Source: Parasedimentitalea marina (lineage in GTDB: Bacteria > Pseudomonadota > Alphaproteobacteria > Rhodobacterales > Rhodobacteraceae). Taken from it: a stretch of 64,000 bases of DNA. Position numbers and translations under genes: made by a program. Below, in pieces: positions 44,163 through 54,305 of the stretch. How positions within the stretch are numbered: position 1 is the stretch's first letter; each line of letters opens with the position of its first letter. Location: positions 3,410,001-3,474,000 of the forward strand of contig NZ_CP033219.1 in the NCBI RefSeq assembly GCF_004006175.1, in the 5' to 3' direction. Under the pieces are notes generated by a model that searched no databases, was not told where the DNA came from, and saw only the letters and a program-made list of their open reading frames with translations.

Positions 44163-46418
44163 TCAAGCACAGCGCGGCTCGGGCTGTTGAGCCGCTGGCA
44201 GATGCGACGCAGCGCCGCTGTCCCCCATGTCGAACCGGGTTACAATTTCCGACAGGTTTTGTGCCTCATTCTGCAATAACCGGCTTGCAGCCGATGCCTC
44301 TTCGGCCATAGCGGTGTTCTGCTGTGTCACTGCATCCAGCTGCCGCATCGCCGCGTTGATGTTATCCAGCCCCGAAGACTGCGTTTTTACCCCGTCAGCA
44401 ATTTCTGTGACCAATCCGGAAACCGACGTCACCTGACCGATAATGCTGGTCAGTGCATCGCCAGCCCGACCGACCATCGCCACGCCATGTGAAACGTGAT
44501 CCTCACTGGCATTCGTCAACACTTTGATCTGACCGGCCGCAGTTGACGCCCGCTGTGCAAGCGCCCTCACTTCAGAGGCCACCACCGCGAAGCCACTGCC
44601 AGCACTGCCAGCCCGCGCCGCTTCCACGCCGGCATTCAAAGCCAACAGATTGGTCTGGAACGCGATGTCATCGATCATATTGATGATCTTTGAAATTTCG
44701 CTCGAGGCTTGCTGGATCTGATCCATTGCTTCGACGGCCGAGGTCACGACAGAGTTGCTGTTTTCAGCTTCAGACCGCGCGCTTTGCATGACGCTGTCGA
44801 CCTGCCCGGCCCGATCTGCGGTGGCTTTAACGCCATCTGACAGGTCGTGAATGGCGTTGGCCGTCTCCTCAAGTGTGACAGCCGCATTTTCTGTACGTTG
44901 TGCCATATCCGTCGCGGCTGATTGCTGCTCATCCGAATACCGATCCACGTTTTGTGATGCATCGACGACACTGGCCATGGACTCGCGCAGGTTAAACAAA
45001 CTGTGATTAAAGTTCTCGCGCAGGGCCTCGTAGTTGGCAACAAAGGGCGTATTGATGTCACAGGCCAGATTGCCGCGCTCCAGCTCAGACAGAGCACTGC
45101 TCATCGTCTCAACCACATCGGCAGTTTTCCTCGCGGCTTCGGCCTCACGGGTAGAGGCCTCGTCCGCCTGTTTCAAGCGGTCACGGAAATCACCCATAGT
45201 CCGGGCTAGCTCGCCCAACTCATCCCCCCGGTCCTGACCGGAGATTAAAATGTCGTAGTCGCCATTGGTCAAAGCATTTGTGACTCCACGAAGGGCTTGG
45301 ATCGGTCTTGTGACCTTACTCGCCGCAAACCAGGACACGACAATCGCAATGGCAACCGCAACTGCGATCATGCCCATTGCAGCCAGGCGCATTTCGCGTA
45401 CGACAGCAAAAGCTGCACTGCGGTCGGTTTCCATCACCAGGGACCACGTGAATCCCGAAATGTCCAAAGGTTTGACCAATGCGATCGCATCTTGTCCGTT
45501 GACTGCCGTGACGGTCTCAAACAAGATCTCTTCGCGGGCTTGCGCGGCGACAATATGGGCAGCCTTGGGCAACGGATCCGATACTTCAAACAGGCCTTCG
45601 ACGATCGAAGGGCTGCGAGCCACACCATCTTCGCTGACTAGATAGATATTCTGATGGCCACCATCTTCGAGACTGGCGGCAAGCGTGTCGGCAATACGCG
45701 CACTGGACAGTTGGACCACTAAGACCCCTACAACAGCCTTCTTTTTACTAAGCACCTGTATTGCAAGAAACGCCCCCGGCGCCCCTCCGGTTACGTCATA
45801 GGCGGCGAAATCGGACGTGGTTATCTCACCCGGGGTGGCCTGTAGGGCTGCATGATAGGCCTGCCCGAGCCCTGATTCGGCATTGGGCCCAGACGAAAAG
45901 TCCTGGGCGAAATCATCTTGCTTGTTCACAGTGTACAGCAACCGACCTTCGGTATTGAACAGATAGATGTCCTGGTAACCGTTCAGACGCAGCGACCGCA
46001 GAAATGTCGGATGATAATTGCTGTGTGCCTGAGAGTAATAGGACCCATCTCCCGGATCAACCAATTCGGCTCGCTGGTCTGCTTCGTTCGGGTTGTTGGT
46101 GACATAATTGCGCGTCAAGAATCCGACCGGTTCCTCCTCGATCATCTTGAAAACTCTGTCAAAATTGCTAATGGCACGGAATGTCGTGGGCTGATCAGCG
46201 TTCATCACCAGGTCCCGCCGGACCGACCCCATAAGCGAGGTCAGCGCCTGCTGTCCGGCCTTGGCTGCTGTTTCATGGGAAAGATATACGTTCTGACGGA
46301 TATTCTGCTCGGCCATTCGATAGACCAAGAAAGATACAGTGACCAAAAAAGTAGCCGTCAGTGCAACCATAACCAATGGCAGCATAAGTGAAAGTGGTAG
46401 TTTAGGTGCCTTGAGCAT
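44163..46418 (-). CDS. Methyl-accepting chemotaxis protein with a large periplasmic sensor
   Basis: About 751 residues from the ATG at 46418, following AGGAG. TM1 is at about 7-35 and TM2 at about 343-370. The ~300-residue segment between them looks like a double-Cache sensor. HAMP follows ([20 protein letters not shown]). The signalling hairpin reads [44 protein letters not shown]. No C-terminal receptor-tail pentapeptide is seen. It senses an unknown small molecule and signals to CheA. No che genes are in the window. Confidence 0.93.
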   Translation of the reverse strand: MLKAPKLPLSLMLPLVMVALTATFLVTVSFLVYRMAEQNIRQNVYLSHETAAKAGQQALTSLMGSVRRDLVMNADQPTTFRAISNFDRVFKMIEEEPVGFLTRNYVTNNPNEADQRAELVDPGDGSYYSQAHSNYHPTFLRSLRLNGYQDIYLFNTEGRLLYTVNKQDDFAQDFSSGPNAESGLGQAYHAALQATPGEITTSDFAAYDVTGGAPGAFLAIQVLSKKKAVVGVLVVQLSSARIADTLAASLEDGGHQNIYLVSEDGVARSPSIVEGLFEVSDPLPKAAHIVAAQAREEILFETVTAVNGQDAIALVKPLDISGFTWSLVMETDRSAAFAVVREMRLAAMGMIAVAVAIAIVVSWFAASKVTRPIQALRGVTNALTNGDYDILISGQDRGDELGELARTMGDFRDRLKQADEASTREAEAARKTADVVETMSSALSELERGNLACDINTPFVANYEALRENFNHSLFNLRESMASVVDASQNVDRYSDEQQSAATDMAQRTENAAVTLEETANAIHDLSDGVKATADRAGQVDSVMQSARSEAENSNSVVTSAVEAMDQIQQASSEISKIINMIDDIAFQTNLLALNAGVEAARAGSAGSGFAVVASEVRALAQRASTAAGQIKVLTNASEDHVSHGVAMVGRAGDALTSIIGQVTSVSGLVTEIADGVKTQSSGLDNINAAMRQLDAVTQQNTAMAEEASAASRLLQNEAQNLSEIVTRFDMGDSGAASHLPAAQQPEPRCA

Positions 46419-46675
46419 CAACCATGTCTCCTAGTAAGCGCTGGCCTACACCTACTGCCAGAGCCTTAAACAATTGCTACACCGCACCTTCAGCTCAACA
46501 CTTTGGTGTTTCATCACCTTTTTATAGGGATCAAAAAGACGTCTGCTCTTGTAGTTTCAACTCAGCACTAGCGCCGTTTTAGCAATCGCAATTATAGCTC
46601 ACCCTCACCCGGCCATGCCAAGTTGCCCGGCAGCGGTCAACGGACTTTGCCACGTTCTATGCAAGCCCCATCCCA

Positions 46676-46714
46676 AACAAAAAACGGCGATCCTCCAAAA
46701 TTGGAAGATCGCCG
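46676..46714 (-). terminator. Rho-independent terminator after trpB
   Basis: On the minus strand CGGCGATCTTCCAA pairs with TTGGAGGATCGCCG (one mismatch), followed by a run of six T. It implies that trpA is not co-transcribed downstream. Confidence 0.88.
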
Positions 46715-46754
46715 CGGCAAGGACTTTCAGTCCACCGTTGCTTTTGGCTTATGC

Positions 46755-48008
46755 TTAATCGATATCGCGGCCTTCGGTGTCTGACATATCGAAACCAAGG
46801 TGGCGTGCGACCGTAAAGACATCCTTATCACCGCGACCGCACATATTCATGACAATGATATGGTCCTTTGGCAGCTCGGGCGCAATTTTCATCACATGGG
46901 CCAGCGCATGGCTGGGCTCCAGTGCCGGAATGATCCCCTCCAACGCGCAGCTAAGCTGAAATGCCTCCAGTGCTTCGACATCGGTGATCGACACATATTC
47001 AGCGCGATTGGTGTCATGCAGCCAAGAATGCTCGGGGCCGATACCGGGATAGTCGAGCCCAGCAGATATGGAAAACCCTTCCATAATCTGGCCGTCATCG
47101 TCTTGCAGCAAATAGGTTCGGTTGCCGTGCAGGACACCGGGTCGCCCGCCCGTCAGCGAGGCACAGTGCTGCATCTTCTCGTTCACACCTTTACCACCCG
47201 CTTCAACACCGATGATGTTCACCGACTTATCGTCCAGGAAGGGATGGAATAGTCCGATGGCATTCGACCCACCACCGATGGCTGCAATCAAGGTGTCCGG
47301 CAGACGGCCCTCACCTTCTTGCTCGGCCAGCTGCCAGCGGACTTCCTTACCGATGATTGACTGAAAGTCGCGCACCATCGCCGGATAGGGATGCGGGCCA
47401 GCCGCAGTGCCGATGCAATAGAAGGTGTCGGCGACGTTGGTCACCCAGTCGCGCAATGCGTCGTTCATTGCGTCCTTCAAGGTCCCCCGACCCGAGGTCA
47501 CCGGGATCACTTCGGCACCCAACAAGCGCATGCGGAAGACGTTGGGCGCCTGACGTTGCACGTCATGTGCCCCCATGTAGACAATACATTTCAGGCCGAA
47601 CTTGGCGCAAACAGTGGCGGTCGCAACACCGTGTTGCCCTGCGCCCGTCTCAGCGATAATGCGGGTCTTGCCCATCCGACGCGCCAAGATGATCTGGCCC
47701 AATACGTTGTTGATCTTATGCGCACCAGTGTGGTTCAGCTCGTCACGCTTCAAATAGATCTTGGCCCCACCCAGATGCTCGGTCAAACGTTCGGCATGAT
47801 ACAATGGGCTGGGTCGGCCAACATAGTGCGTCCACAGATCCTTCATTTCAGCCCAGAAGCTGTCGTCTTCCTTGGCTCGGCTATATTCTTCCTCAAGGCT
47901 AAGGATTAGCGGCATCAGTGTTTCGGACACAAACCGCCCGCCGAAAATGCCAAAGCGACCCTGTTCGTCGGGCCCGTTCATGAAGCTGTTGAATAGATCT
48001 TCGGCCAT
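46755..48008 (-). CDS. trpB: Tryptophan synthase beta chain
   Basis: About 417 residues from the ATG at 48008, which has GGAGA upstream. It condenses indole with serine using PLP. The PLP lysine is in [12 protein letters not shown]; the phosphate loop is [27 protein letters not shown] is also seen. It partners the alpha chain (trpA), which is not adjacent, and ends at a strong terminator. A LysR gene and GC-rich hairpins separate it from trpF. Confidence 0.97.
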   Translation of the reverse strand: MAEDLFNSFMNGPDEQGRFGIFGGRFVSETLMPLILSLEEEYSRAKEDDSFWAEMKDLWTHYVGRPSPLYHAERLTEHLGGAKIYLKRDELNHTGAHKINNVLGQIILARRMGKTRIIAETGAGQHGVATATVCAKFGLKCIVYMGAHDVQRQAPNVFRMRLLGAEVIPVTSGRGTLKDAMNDALRDWVTNVADTFYCIGTAAGPHPYPAMVRDFQSIIGKEVRWQLAEQEGEGRLPDTLIAAIGGGSNAIGLFHPFLDDKSVNIIGVEAGGKGVNEKMQHCASLTGGRPGVLHGNRTYLLQDDDGQIMEGFSISAGLDYPGIGPEHSWLHDTNRAEYVSITDVEALEAFQLSCALEGIIPALEPSHALAHVMKIAPELPKDHIIVMNMCGRGDKDVFTVARHLGFDMSDTEGRDID

Positions 48009-48144
48009 TGCTGTCTCCGTCATCAGTTGAAACGGTTCTAAAGCGCAAATTCATCGAGAGGAACCAGTTTTTACACTTCTGCCACCCACAACCACATCTT
48101 GCCATTCAGAATCGAGCACACGCAGCCCAGAGTTCACCCAATTT

Positions 48145-48196
48145 CGCTTGGGGCTTTGCCCCAAGCGACCCGCGCCGCGCCCTTCGGGCGCGGCGC
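48145..48196. repeat. Tandem GC-rich hairpins (REP-like)
   Basis: CGCTTGGGGC-TTT-GCCCCAAGCG (10-bp perfect stem) is followed five bases later by GCGCCGCGCCC and GGGCGCGGCGC around TTC (11-bp perfect stem). A GC-rich partial palindrome (gggagcccccggtcccggg) follows at about 48241-48260. Dispersed palindromes of this look are common in roseobacter intergenic regions. Confidence 0.7.
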
Positions 48197-48291
48197 TTGG
48201 CCCAACTGGGCGCAGGGATCCAAAGGATCACAAGCCTGGGCGGGAGCCCCCGGTCCCGGGAAGAAGACACTATGTCCTGTCCGCACCCGGT

Positions 48292-49134
48292 TTAAAGCTT
48301 GATAGCGCAACTTCGACTTCCTAATAATTTTGCAAGCGCCTCCAGCGCAGCACGTACAGGAGCATCATGGCGGGCTTCGTGATGACTCACCAGCCACTCC
48401 TCATGGGTCAGCGCATCAATCACCGGCCCAACCTGTTGCAACCCGGAGAGATCCGCCGCTGCAAAACGCGGCAGCACCACCTTGCCCAGCCCGGCAACGG
48501 CAAGGTCTACCAGCAACCGAGAAGATCCCGCCGTGGTGACAATCTCATTCGCGTGGTGATCTCGGACCCAGGTCGCCGATGGTGTCTGAACCTCGGCCTG
48601 TGACAGCGCCAGAAAACCCTGGATCTTGTCAGACACTGCAAAGGCCGCATATTCAATCCGCCCTGTACAGCGTGCCGCGAGCCAGTCCTGGTCAGGTCGT
48701 TTGTTACGGATGCCAATATCCGCTCCGCGACGCGCAATGTCCAAACGCGCCGTTGCCTCCATAAAAACCGGGCGCCATTTGGATTGACTGGTCCAGACAT
48801 GTCCCATCCGGCGCGCCAGATACGCAGAGGTCCAGCCACCTGCGGTAATGCGTACTTCGGCAAAGGCTGGCATGGCCAACGATCGGGCAAGGCGCACCTT
48901 CAGACTTCCCACCTCAGCGACCTTCTCCAGTACCGATCGCCCTTCAACAGTCAATGCATACCCCCGCGCTCCGCGATGAAACAAGGTCCTGCCGAGTTGT
49001 CGCTCCAGGGACTGCATCTTCCGGCTCAGCGTCGGCACACTTACGCCACTGATGCGCGCCGCCCCAGCAAGGCCGCCTGCCTCGGCCACTTGCACAAACA
49101 GGGCCAGATCATCCAGTGCCGGAGTTTGTTCCAT
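48292..49134 (-). CDS. LysR-family transcriptional regulator
   Basis: A 280-residue protein. The N-terminal helix-turn-helix reads LDDLALFVQVAEAGGLAGAARISGVSVPTLSRKMQSLERQLGRTLFHR. The C-terminal substrate-binding domain is of the GcvA/LrhA-like type (RLDIARRGADIGIRNKRP). It lies between trpF and trpB on the same strand. It is not obviously TrpI-like, and TrpI is usually divergent from trpBA, so a role in tryptophan control is not implied. Confidence 0.9.
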   Translation of the reverse strand: MEQTPALDDLALFVQVAEAGGLAGAARISGVSVPTLSRKMQSLERQLGRTLFHRGARGYALTVEGRSVLEKVAEVGSLKVRLARSLAMPAFAEVRITAGGWTSAYLARRMGHVWTSQSKWRPVFMEATARLDIARRGADIGIRNKRPDQDWLAARCTGRIEYAAFAVSDKIQGFLALSQAEVQTPSATWVRDHHANEIVTTAGSSRLLVDLAVAGLGKVVLPRFAAADLSGLQQVGPVIDALTHEEWLVSHHEARHDAPVRAALEALAKLLGSRSCAIKL

Positions 49135-49370
49135 TTTTGAAAGTCACCTTGCCCAATAACACTCTCCCAAAGGGAACTGTTTATCGGCAACTTGGTCAAG
49201 CTCACTTCAAATCTGGAACAAACACGTGATATTTCTATTTGCACTTCCGCGTCCTCGCCCCGAGTCAGATCTGACAGAATGGCAAAAGGAAACAAACAAC
49301 GCCCTTCGCCAACTCTCGCTCGCGCAGAGACGGCGACGCAGACGACGCTGCATTTGGGTGAAGCGCAAAA

Positions 49371-50018
49371 TCAGAGAGCGGTTGCGGCTGCGACAAAAGA
49401 CCGGATGAGAGTCGGATCTTTTTGGCCTGGTGCGACCTCGACCCCTGAAGAGACATCAACCTGATTGGCCCCCGTCATTCGAAGCGCCTCGGCGACGTTT
49501 TCAGGTGTCAGACCGCCTGCCAACATCCAGGGACGCTGCCAGTACTTGCGACCCGCCAACAGGCGCCAATCAAACGCCAGCCCGTTGCCACCGGGCAATA
49601 CAGCGTCTTTGGGTGGTTTGGCGTCAATCAGCAACTGGTCAGCAACCGCGGAATAGACGTCAATCTGTGGCAGGTCAGAGGCATCTGCAACACCAATGGC
49701 TTTCATCACTGGCAACCCGTAGCGTGCCTTGACCTCGGCGACCCGCGCGGGGCTTTCGGTGCCGTGCAGTTGCAGCATGTCCAGCGGCACCTGTGCCGTG
49801 ATGGCGTCCAGCTCGGCGTCGCTGGCGTTCACTGTCAGCGCCACCTTGCACAGCCCTACCGGCGCCGTCGCGGCCAGGGTAGCAGCTTCATCAATCTGGA
49901 CATGACGGGGTGATTTGGGAAAGAAGACGAACCCAACATAGGCCGCCCCTGCCTGGGCTGCTGCGGTCACGTCATCAGCACTGCGCAATCCGCAGATTTT
50001 GACCCGATTGTCACTCAT
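49371..50018 (-). CDS. trpF: Phosphoribosylanthranilate isomerase
   Basis: A 215-residue (beta/alpha)8 barrel catalysing the Amadori rearrangement of phosphoribosylanthranilate, step three of tryptophan synthesis. Catalytic Cys in [12 protein letters not shown] near the start; [24 protein letters not shown]; and the phosphate-binding end [14 protein letters not shown] with the catalytic Asp. It follows the LapA-like gene by 10 bases, in the order ihfB-lapA-trpF. Confidence 0.96.
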   Translation of the reverse strand: MSDNRVKICGLRSADDVTAAAQAGAAYVGFVFFPKSPRHVQIDEAATLAATAPVGLCKVALTVNASDAELDAITAQVPLDMLQLHGTESPARVAEVKARYGLPVMKAIGVADASDLPQIDVYSAVADQLLIDAKPPKDAVLPGGNGLAFDWRLLAGRKYWQRPWMLAGGLTPENVAEALRMTGANQVDVSSGVEVAPGQKDPTLIRSFVAAATAL

Positions 50019-50028
50019 CTATCTGGCC

Positions 50029-50379
50029 TCAGTTGGCGTCTTCTAGAATGGCCAGAACTTCGTCTTTGCCTGCGTTCTTTTGCGTTTTCAGCTTATTCAC
50101 TTCGCGTGACAGCTTACGCACTTCGCGGGCCTGTCCACCGGCCGCACGGCGATGTTTGTGCTCACGGATCCATTCCCAGATGAAGCCAATGACCAGCCCT
50201 GCGGCAATGCCACCCAGAACCACAACAAACAACGGCAGCGAGATGCTAAGATTGAACCCCAGCAGTTCAGCCACTGCACCTGGCATCAGCTGTAAGTCGA
50301 CAATGGCACGATTGGCCAAGCTCACAGATATCAGAATGATCCCGAGGGCACCCCAAAAGGCATAGCGAACATAACGCAT
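50029..50379 (-). CDS. LapA-domain (DUF1049) inner-membrane protein
   Basis: A 116-residue protein with two membrane segments (about 7-25 and 45-68), the second followed by IWEWIREHKHRRA. A C-terminal coiled coil (VRKLSREVNKLKTQK) is present. It is related to the lipopolysaccharide assembly protein LapA (YciS). It lies 4 bases after ihfB. In E. coli LapA works with LapB to control lipopolysaccharide synthesis; that role here is a family inference. Confidence 0.85.
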   Translation of the reverse strand: MRYVRYAFWGALGIILISVSLANRAIVDLQLMPGAVAELLGFNLSISLPLFVVVLGGIAAGLVIGFIWEWIREHKHRRAAGGQAREVRKLSREVNKLKTQKNAGKDEVLAILEDAN

Positions 50380-50383
50380 TAGT

Positions 50384-50665
50384 TTATTTTCCGTTCAAAC
50401 GGTCCCGCAGCAACTTGCCGGTCTTAAAGAACGGGACATGCTTTTCATCAACTTGAACCGTTTCACCCGTGCGAGGATTACGTCCAACCCGCGAGTCACG
50501 CTTTTTCACTGAAAAAGCTCCAAACCCACGTAGTTCGACCCGGTCACCCCGCGACATGGCGCCGGTGACTTCCTCAAATACTGTGTTAACGATCCGCTCA
50601 ACGTCTCGTTGATACAGGTGCGGGTTTTCGTCTGCAATCTTCTGAATCAGTTCTGAGCGGATCAT
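50384..50665 (-). CDS. ihfB: Integration host factor subunit beta
   Basis: A 93-residue HU/IHF-fold protein. [30 protein letters not shown] is the usual start, and the DNA-bending arm is [25 protein letters not shown]. As the beta subunit it forms a heterodimer with IhfA and bends DNA at specific sites. Its position next to rpsA is conserved in many proteobacteria. Confidence 0.96.
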   Translation of the reverse strand: MIRSELIQKIADENPHLYQRDVERIVNTVFEEVTGAMSRGDRVELRGFGAFSVKKRDSRVGRNPRTGETVQVDEKHVPFFKTGKLLRDRLNGK

Positions 50666-51015
50666 TTTTCAGGCCCTCCCAAGCCAGCGATAAAAAGCCA
50701 AGTGATTTGAAACGACTATAAGACAAAAAATGTGCGCGCGGGTACAGAAACCGTAGTGAAGGAGCCGCAAATAACGCTGTATCTGGCAATTTTTTGCTTA
50801 CAGAAGAGCCATTTAGGCTCTGATGATCTGTCAGCGTGGTGTTTTTGGCAAGTCAGCGCACATCCGAACCCAGGGGGGATCATTTGATTCGGGGCACGTG
50901 ACCAGGCCTCAACCGGTGCGTTCAGCGCACGAAATACCGGATTTCACATGCAAAAAGGCCCCGCTGGTTAAGCGAGGCCTTTTCTAACATTTTGGCTTCA
51001 GAAAAGAGCTGAAGA
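50666..51015. other. Intergenic region between rpsA and ihfB
   Basis: 350 bp. It holds the rpsA terminator at its right end and presumably the ihfB promoter. A short minus-strand frame across it has no support. Confidence 0.6.
50952..50984 (-). terminator. Rho-independent terminator after rpsA
   Basis: On the minus strand AAGGCCTCGCT and AGCGGGGCCTT pair (one G-U) around TAACC, followed by five T. Confidence 0.9.
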
Positions 51016-52695
51016 TCAGTCGCCTGAATTCAGAGCGGCGCCCAGGATGTCACCCAGCGACGCGCCGGAGTCCGAGGAACCATACTGCTTGACGGCTTCT
51101 TTTTCTTCCGCAATTTCGCGGGCTTTGATCGACAGACCCAAACGACGGGTCTTGGAGTCGACGTTGGTGATCCGCACGTCGACTTTGTCGCCAACGTTGA
51201 AACGCTCAGGACGCTGCTCGGCACGGTCACGTGACAGATCGGAACGGCGGATAAAGGACTTCATGCCTTCATACACAACTTCGATACCGCCTTCTTCGAT
51301 CGCGGTGACTTCAACAGTCACGATCGTGCCGCGCTTTACGCCGCCAGTTGCTTCAGCGAACTTGTCACCACCCAGGTTTTTGATCGAGAGAGAGATACGC
51401 TCTTTTTCGATATCAACCTCGGAGACAACCGCCTGAACCACGTCGTTCTTGTGGTAGCTCTGGATCGCATCTTCGCCGCGTTCGTCCCATGACAGGTCGG
51501 ACAGGTGAACCATGCCGTCGATGTCGCCTTCGAGACCAATGAACAGACCGAATTCGGTGATGTTCTTGACTTCGCCTTCGACTTCGGTGCCCTCAGGGTT
51601 GGATTCCGCAAAGACTTCCCATGGGTTACGCTGAGTCTGCTTGAGACCCAGGGATACGCGACGCTTGGAGCTGTCGATATCCAGAACCATAACTTCCACT
51701 TCCTGGCTGGTCGAAACGATCTTGCCAGGGTGGATGTTTTTCTTGGTCCAGGACATTTCGGACACGTGAACCAGACCTTCAACACCTGGCTCCAGCTCAA
51801 CAAATGCACCGTAATCGGTGATGTTGGTGACGCGACCAGTGTGCACAGTTTCCAGCGGGAACTTAGCGGCAACCAGATCCCAAGGATCGTCCTGCAGCTG
51901 TTTCATGCCCAAGGAGATACGGTGGGTCTCTTTGTTGATCTTGATAACCTGGACCTTAACGGTCTCGCCGATTGTCAGGATCTCGGATGGGTGGTTCACA
52001 CGACGCCATGCCATGTCAGTGACGTGCAGCAGGCCGTCTACGCCGCCCAGGTCAACAAACGCACCGTATTCGGTGATGTTCTTGACCACACCATCAACAG
52101 CCTGACCTTCGGTCAAGTTGGCGATGACTTCGGCACGCTGTTCGGCACGGGACTCTTCGAGGATCGCACGACGCGAAACAACGATGTTGCCACGACGACG
52201 GTCCATTTTCAGAATCTGGAACGGCTGCTTCAGACCCATCAGAGGACCAGCGTCACGAACGGGACGAACGTCAACCTGCGAGCCTGGCAGGAACGCAACA
52301 GCGCCGCCCAGATCGACAGTAAAGCCACCTTTGACGCGACCAAAGATTGCGCCTTCGACACGCTCTTCGTCTGCGTATGCTTTTTCCAGGCGATCCCAGG
52401 CTTCTTCGCGGCGGGCCATCTCACGCGAGATAACGGCTTCGCCACGGGCGTTTTCAGCGGAACGAAGGTAGACTTCTACTTCGTCGCCAACAGCCAGTTC
52501 AGCCTCTTCACCAGGATTAGCGAATTCTTTCAGATCAACGCGGCCTTCCATCTTGTAGCCGACGTCGATGATGGCTTGTCCCGCTTCGATCGCGATGACT
52601 TTGCCTTTAACTACGGAACCCTCATCAGGGGTGTCCATTTCGAAGCTTTCATTCAGAAGGGCTTCGAAGTCCTCCATTGATACGTTTTGAGCCAT
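51016..52695 (-). CDS. rpsA: 30S ribosomal protein S1
   Basis: A 559-residue protein with six S1 RNA-binding domains in tandem, the usual number in proteobacteria. Domain starts are visible as GSVVKGKVIAIEAGQAIIDVG, GAIFGRVKGGFTVDLGG, GQAVDGVVKNITEYGAFVDLG, HTGRVTNITDYGAFVELE, VEGEVKNITEFGLFIGLE and RGTIVTVEVTAIEEGGIEVVYE. It helps mRNA bind the 30S subunit. It lies downstream of cmk, 490 bp away, the usual order, but the gap suggests its own promoter. Confidence 0.97.
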   Translation of the reverse strand: MAQNVSMEDFEALLNESFEMDTPDEGSVVKGKVIAIEAGQAIIDVGYKMEGRVDLKEFANPGEEAELAVGDEVEVYLRSAENARGEAVISREMARREEAWDRLEKAYADEERVEGAIFGRVKGGFTVDLGGAVAFLPGSQVDVRPVRDAGPLMGLKQPFQILKMDRRRGNIVVSRRAILEESRAEQRAEVIANLTEGQAVDGVVKNITEYGAFVDLGGVDGLLHVTDMAWRRVNHPSEILTIGETVKVQVIKINKETHRISLGMKQLQDDPWDLVAAKFPLETVHTGRVTNITDYGAFVELEPGVEGLVHVSEMSWTKKNIHPGKIVSTSQEVEVMVLDIDSSKRRVSLGLKQTQRNPWEVFAESNPEGTEVEGEVKNITEFGLFIGLEGDIDGMVHLSDLSWDERGEDAIQSYHKNDVVQAVVSEVDIEKERISLSIKNLGGDKFAEATGGVKRGTIVTVEVTAIEEGGIEVVYEGMKSFIRRSDLSRDRAEQRPERFNVGDKVDVRITNVDSKTRRLGLSIKAREIAEEKEAVKQYGSSDSGASLGDILGAALNSGD

Positions 52696-53187
52696 GAGGT
52701 CTCATGTTTCCTTTTACATTTGTTTTCTGGCCGTGCGGTTGTCTCCGCCGGTCTTGGGGTTTGGTCAATATGGACGCCGCACGCGCGGTCTGAAGCAAAC
52801 AAACACAAAGGGCCGGAGGATACCCCAGCCCTGCTCAGAATGCCGTGTGTGCGTTAGCCGCCTCTATACTGACAGCGCGCTTAATAAGCGGATTCTCTTA
52901 CCGGCGCAAGTGGAACCATGGAATTCAACCCGGCACTTTACGAAGCAAGACTGCCGCGTCTTCTTTAGCGTAATGGCTACACCTAGGGTCGACGTCACAA
53001 CCACGCATGAAGGATCGGGCCCAAACAGGTCGTCACCGTAAAGCAGTCGAGAAATGTAGCCGTCTGCAAACGGGAAAGACCCGTCCAAGAAATAAAGACT
53101 TTGTGCAAACCCAGGCGGGGGCGAGAACGTAAAGAATACGCATGCTGCGACCATACGCATTGGAACCGCCCAAATAACTGAATGGGG
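52696..53187. other. Intergenic region upstream of rpsA
   Basis: 490 bp between cmk and rpsA, on the strand of both genes. It should contain the rpsA promoter and leader, possibly with autoregulatory structure. The only candidate gene is the weak frame listed separately. Confidence 0.5.
52864..53160 (-). CDS. Possible small exported protein
   Basis: A 98-codon frame with a hydrophobic N-terminus (MVAACVFFTFSPPPGFAQS) that could be a signal peptide. Four cysteines occur in the remainder. There is no clear ribosome-binding site and no family match known to me. It fills the cmk-rpsA gap, where regulatory sequence is also expected, so it may be spurious. Confidence 0.3.
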   Translation of the reverse strand: MRMVAACVFFTFSPPPGFAQSLYFLDGSFPFADGYISRLLYGDDLFGPDPSCVVVTSTLGVAITLKKTRQSCFVKCRVEFHGSTCAGKRIRLLSALSV

Positions 53188-53799
53188 TTATCTTAGGGCT
53201 GATATCTCTTTCAAAGCAACCTTCAGCGCTTGCGCGATGCTTAGCTCACTGGTGTCAATCGTCAGCGCATCTGTCGCGGGTTTCAACGGTGCCTCGGCGC
53301 GGTTCATGTCGCGGTCATCGCGTGCTTTGACATCTGTCAGAACCGTTTCCAGAGAGGTTACCTCGCCCTTGCCGGTCAGCTCCAGGAACCGCCGCTTCGC
53401 ACGCACCTCGGCGCTGGCGGTGACATAGAGCTTCACCTCGGCGTTGGGACAGATCACGGTGCCAATGTCACGGCCATCCAGGACTGCACCACCAGCGCGG
53501 CGGGCAAAGGCGCGTTGAAAATCCACCAGCGCCGCGCGCACTTCGGCGATCACGGCTACTTTGGAGGCCGCTTGTGCAACCTCGGCCGTGCGCAGATCGT
53601 CGCGCTCCAGATCTTGAGGCTGCAAGGTTCTGGCAGCTTCGACGGGTTCAACCCCGGACAGCACCCGCGCCCCAACAGCGCGATACAGCAAACCTGTATC
53701 CAGATGGGCAAAGCCAAACTGTGCGGCAATCGCCTTGGAGATGGTGCCCTTGCCAGCCGCCGCCGGCCCGTCGATGGCGATGGTGAATGTGTCTGTCAT
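53188..53799 (-). CDS. cmk: Cytidylate kinase
   Basis: A 203-residue P-loop kinase phosphorylating CMP and dCMP. P-loop [55 protein letters not shown]; and [20 protein letters not shown] with the lid residues. Its start overlaps the stop of the preceding membrane protein by four bases (ATGA), forming aroA-orf-cmk. Confidence 0.96.
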   Translation of the reverse strand: MTDTFTIAIDGPAAAGKGTISKAIAAQFGFAHLDTGLLYRAVGARVLSGVEPVEAARTLQPQDLERDDLRTAEVAQAASKVAVIAEVRAALVDFQRAFARRAGGAVLDGRDIGTVICPNAEVKLYVTASAEVRAKRRFLELTGKGEVTSLETVLTDVKARDDRDMNRAEAPLKPATDALTIDTSELSIAQALKVALKEISALR

Positions 53800-54305
53800 T
53801 TACTTGTCCAATGTCGCCAGCCCGACCGGATCAGCCCCACCAGCACGGCAACTATGGCAACCGAGGTCAGGGCGGATTTCATTACAGTCGAGCGCGAGGC
53901 CGAAGCAATCGCCAAATCACTGACATCACCCGCCAAGAGCAAACCCACCCGCATGTTTTCCAAATAATCCGATCCCATTCCGGCCAGCGTCACAAAGACC
54001 AGTAAGGTCAGCAACCAACCTTTGGTATAAAGGTGCCGCAGCGCGCCGATCAGCACAAAAGCCAAAAGCGCCGGATAGACCATATCCAAAAGCCGCTGCG
54101 GGCCGGTGTACAGGGCCAGTCCTTCGGGGCCCAACGCGGACAGAAAGGCACGCGCCTCGACGGCGGTATAGCCGAAGGGGCGCAGATCAAAGGCGGGCAA
54201 ACCGCCAGCAGATTGCGCGATGCCTGGTAGGGTCCAGACGACCATGGTAGCGTAGATGCCCAGTGCAGCGGCAAAGCCGCCCCAATATATCTGACGAATG
54301 CGCAT
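53796..54305 (-). CDS. Inner-membrane protein of unknown function
   Basis: A 169-residue protein with four membrane segments (about 8-27, 72-88, 95-114 and 142-160). The start [22 protein letters not shown] is hydrophobic. It lies between aroA and cmk with overlaps at both ends (TGATG and ATGA), so it is translationally coupled to them. No functional motif recognised. Confidence 0.75.
   Translation of the reverse strand: MRIRQIYWGGFAAALGIYATMVVWTLPGIAQSAGGLPAFDLRPFGYTAVEARAFLSALGPEGLALYTGPQRLLDMVYPALLAFVLIGALRHLYTKGWLLTLLVFVTLAGMGSDYLENMRVGLLLAGDVSDLAIASASRSTVMKSALTSVAIVAVLVGLIRSGWRHWTSK

Noticed and set aside
48292..49134. TrpI-type activator of tryptophan synthase
   Set aside because: TrpI genes are divergent from trpBA; this gene is co-directional and its effector domain looks GcvA/LrhA-like.
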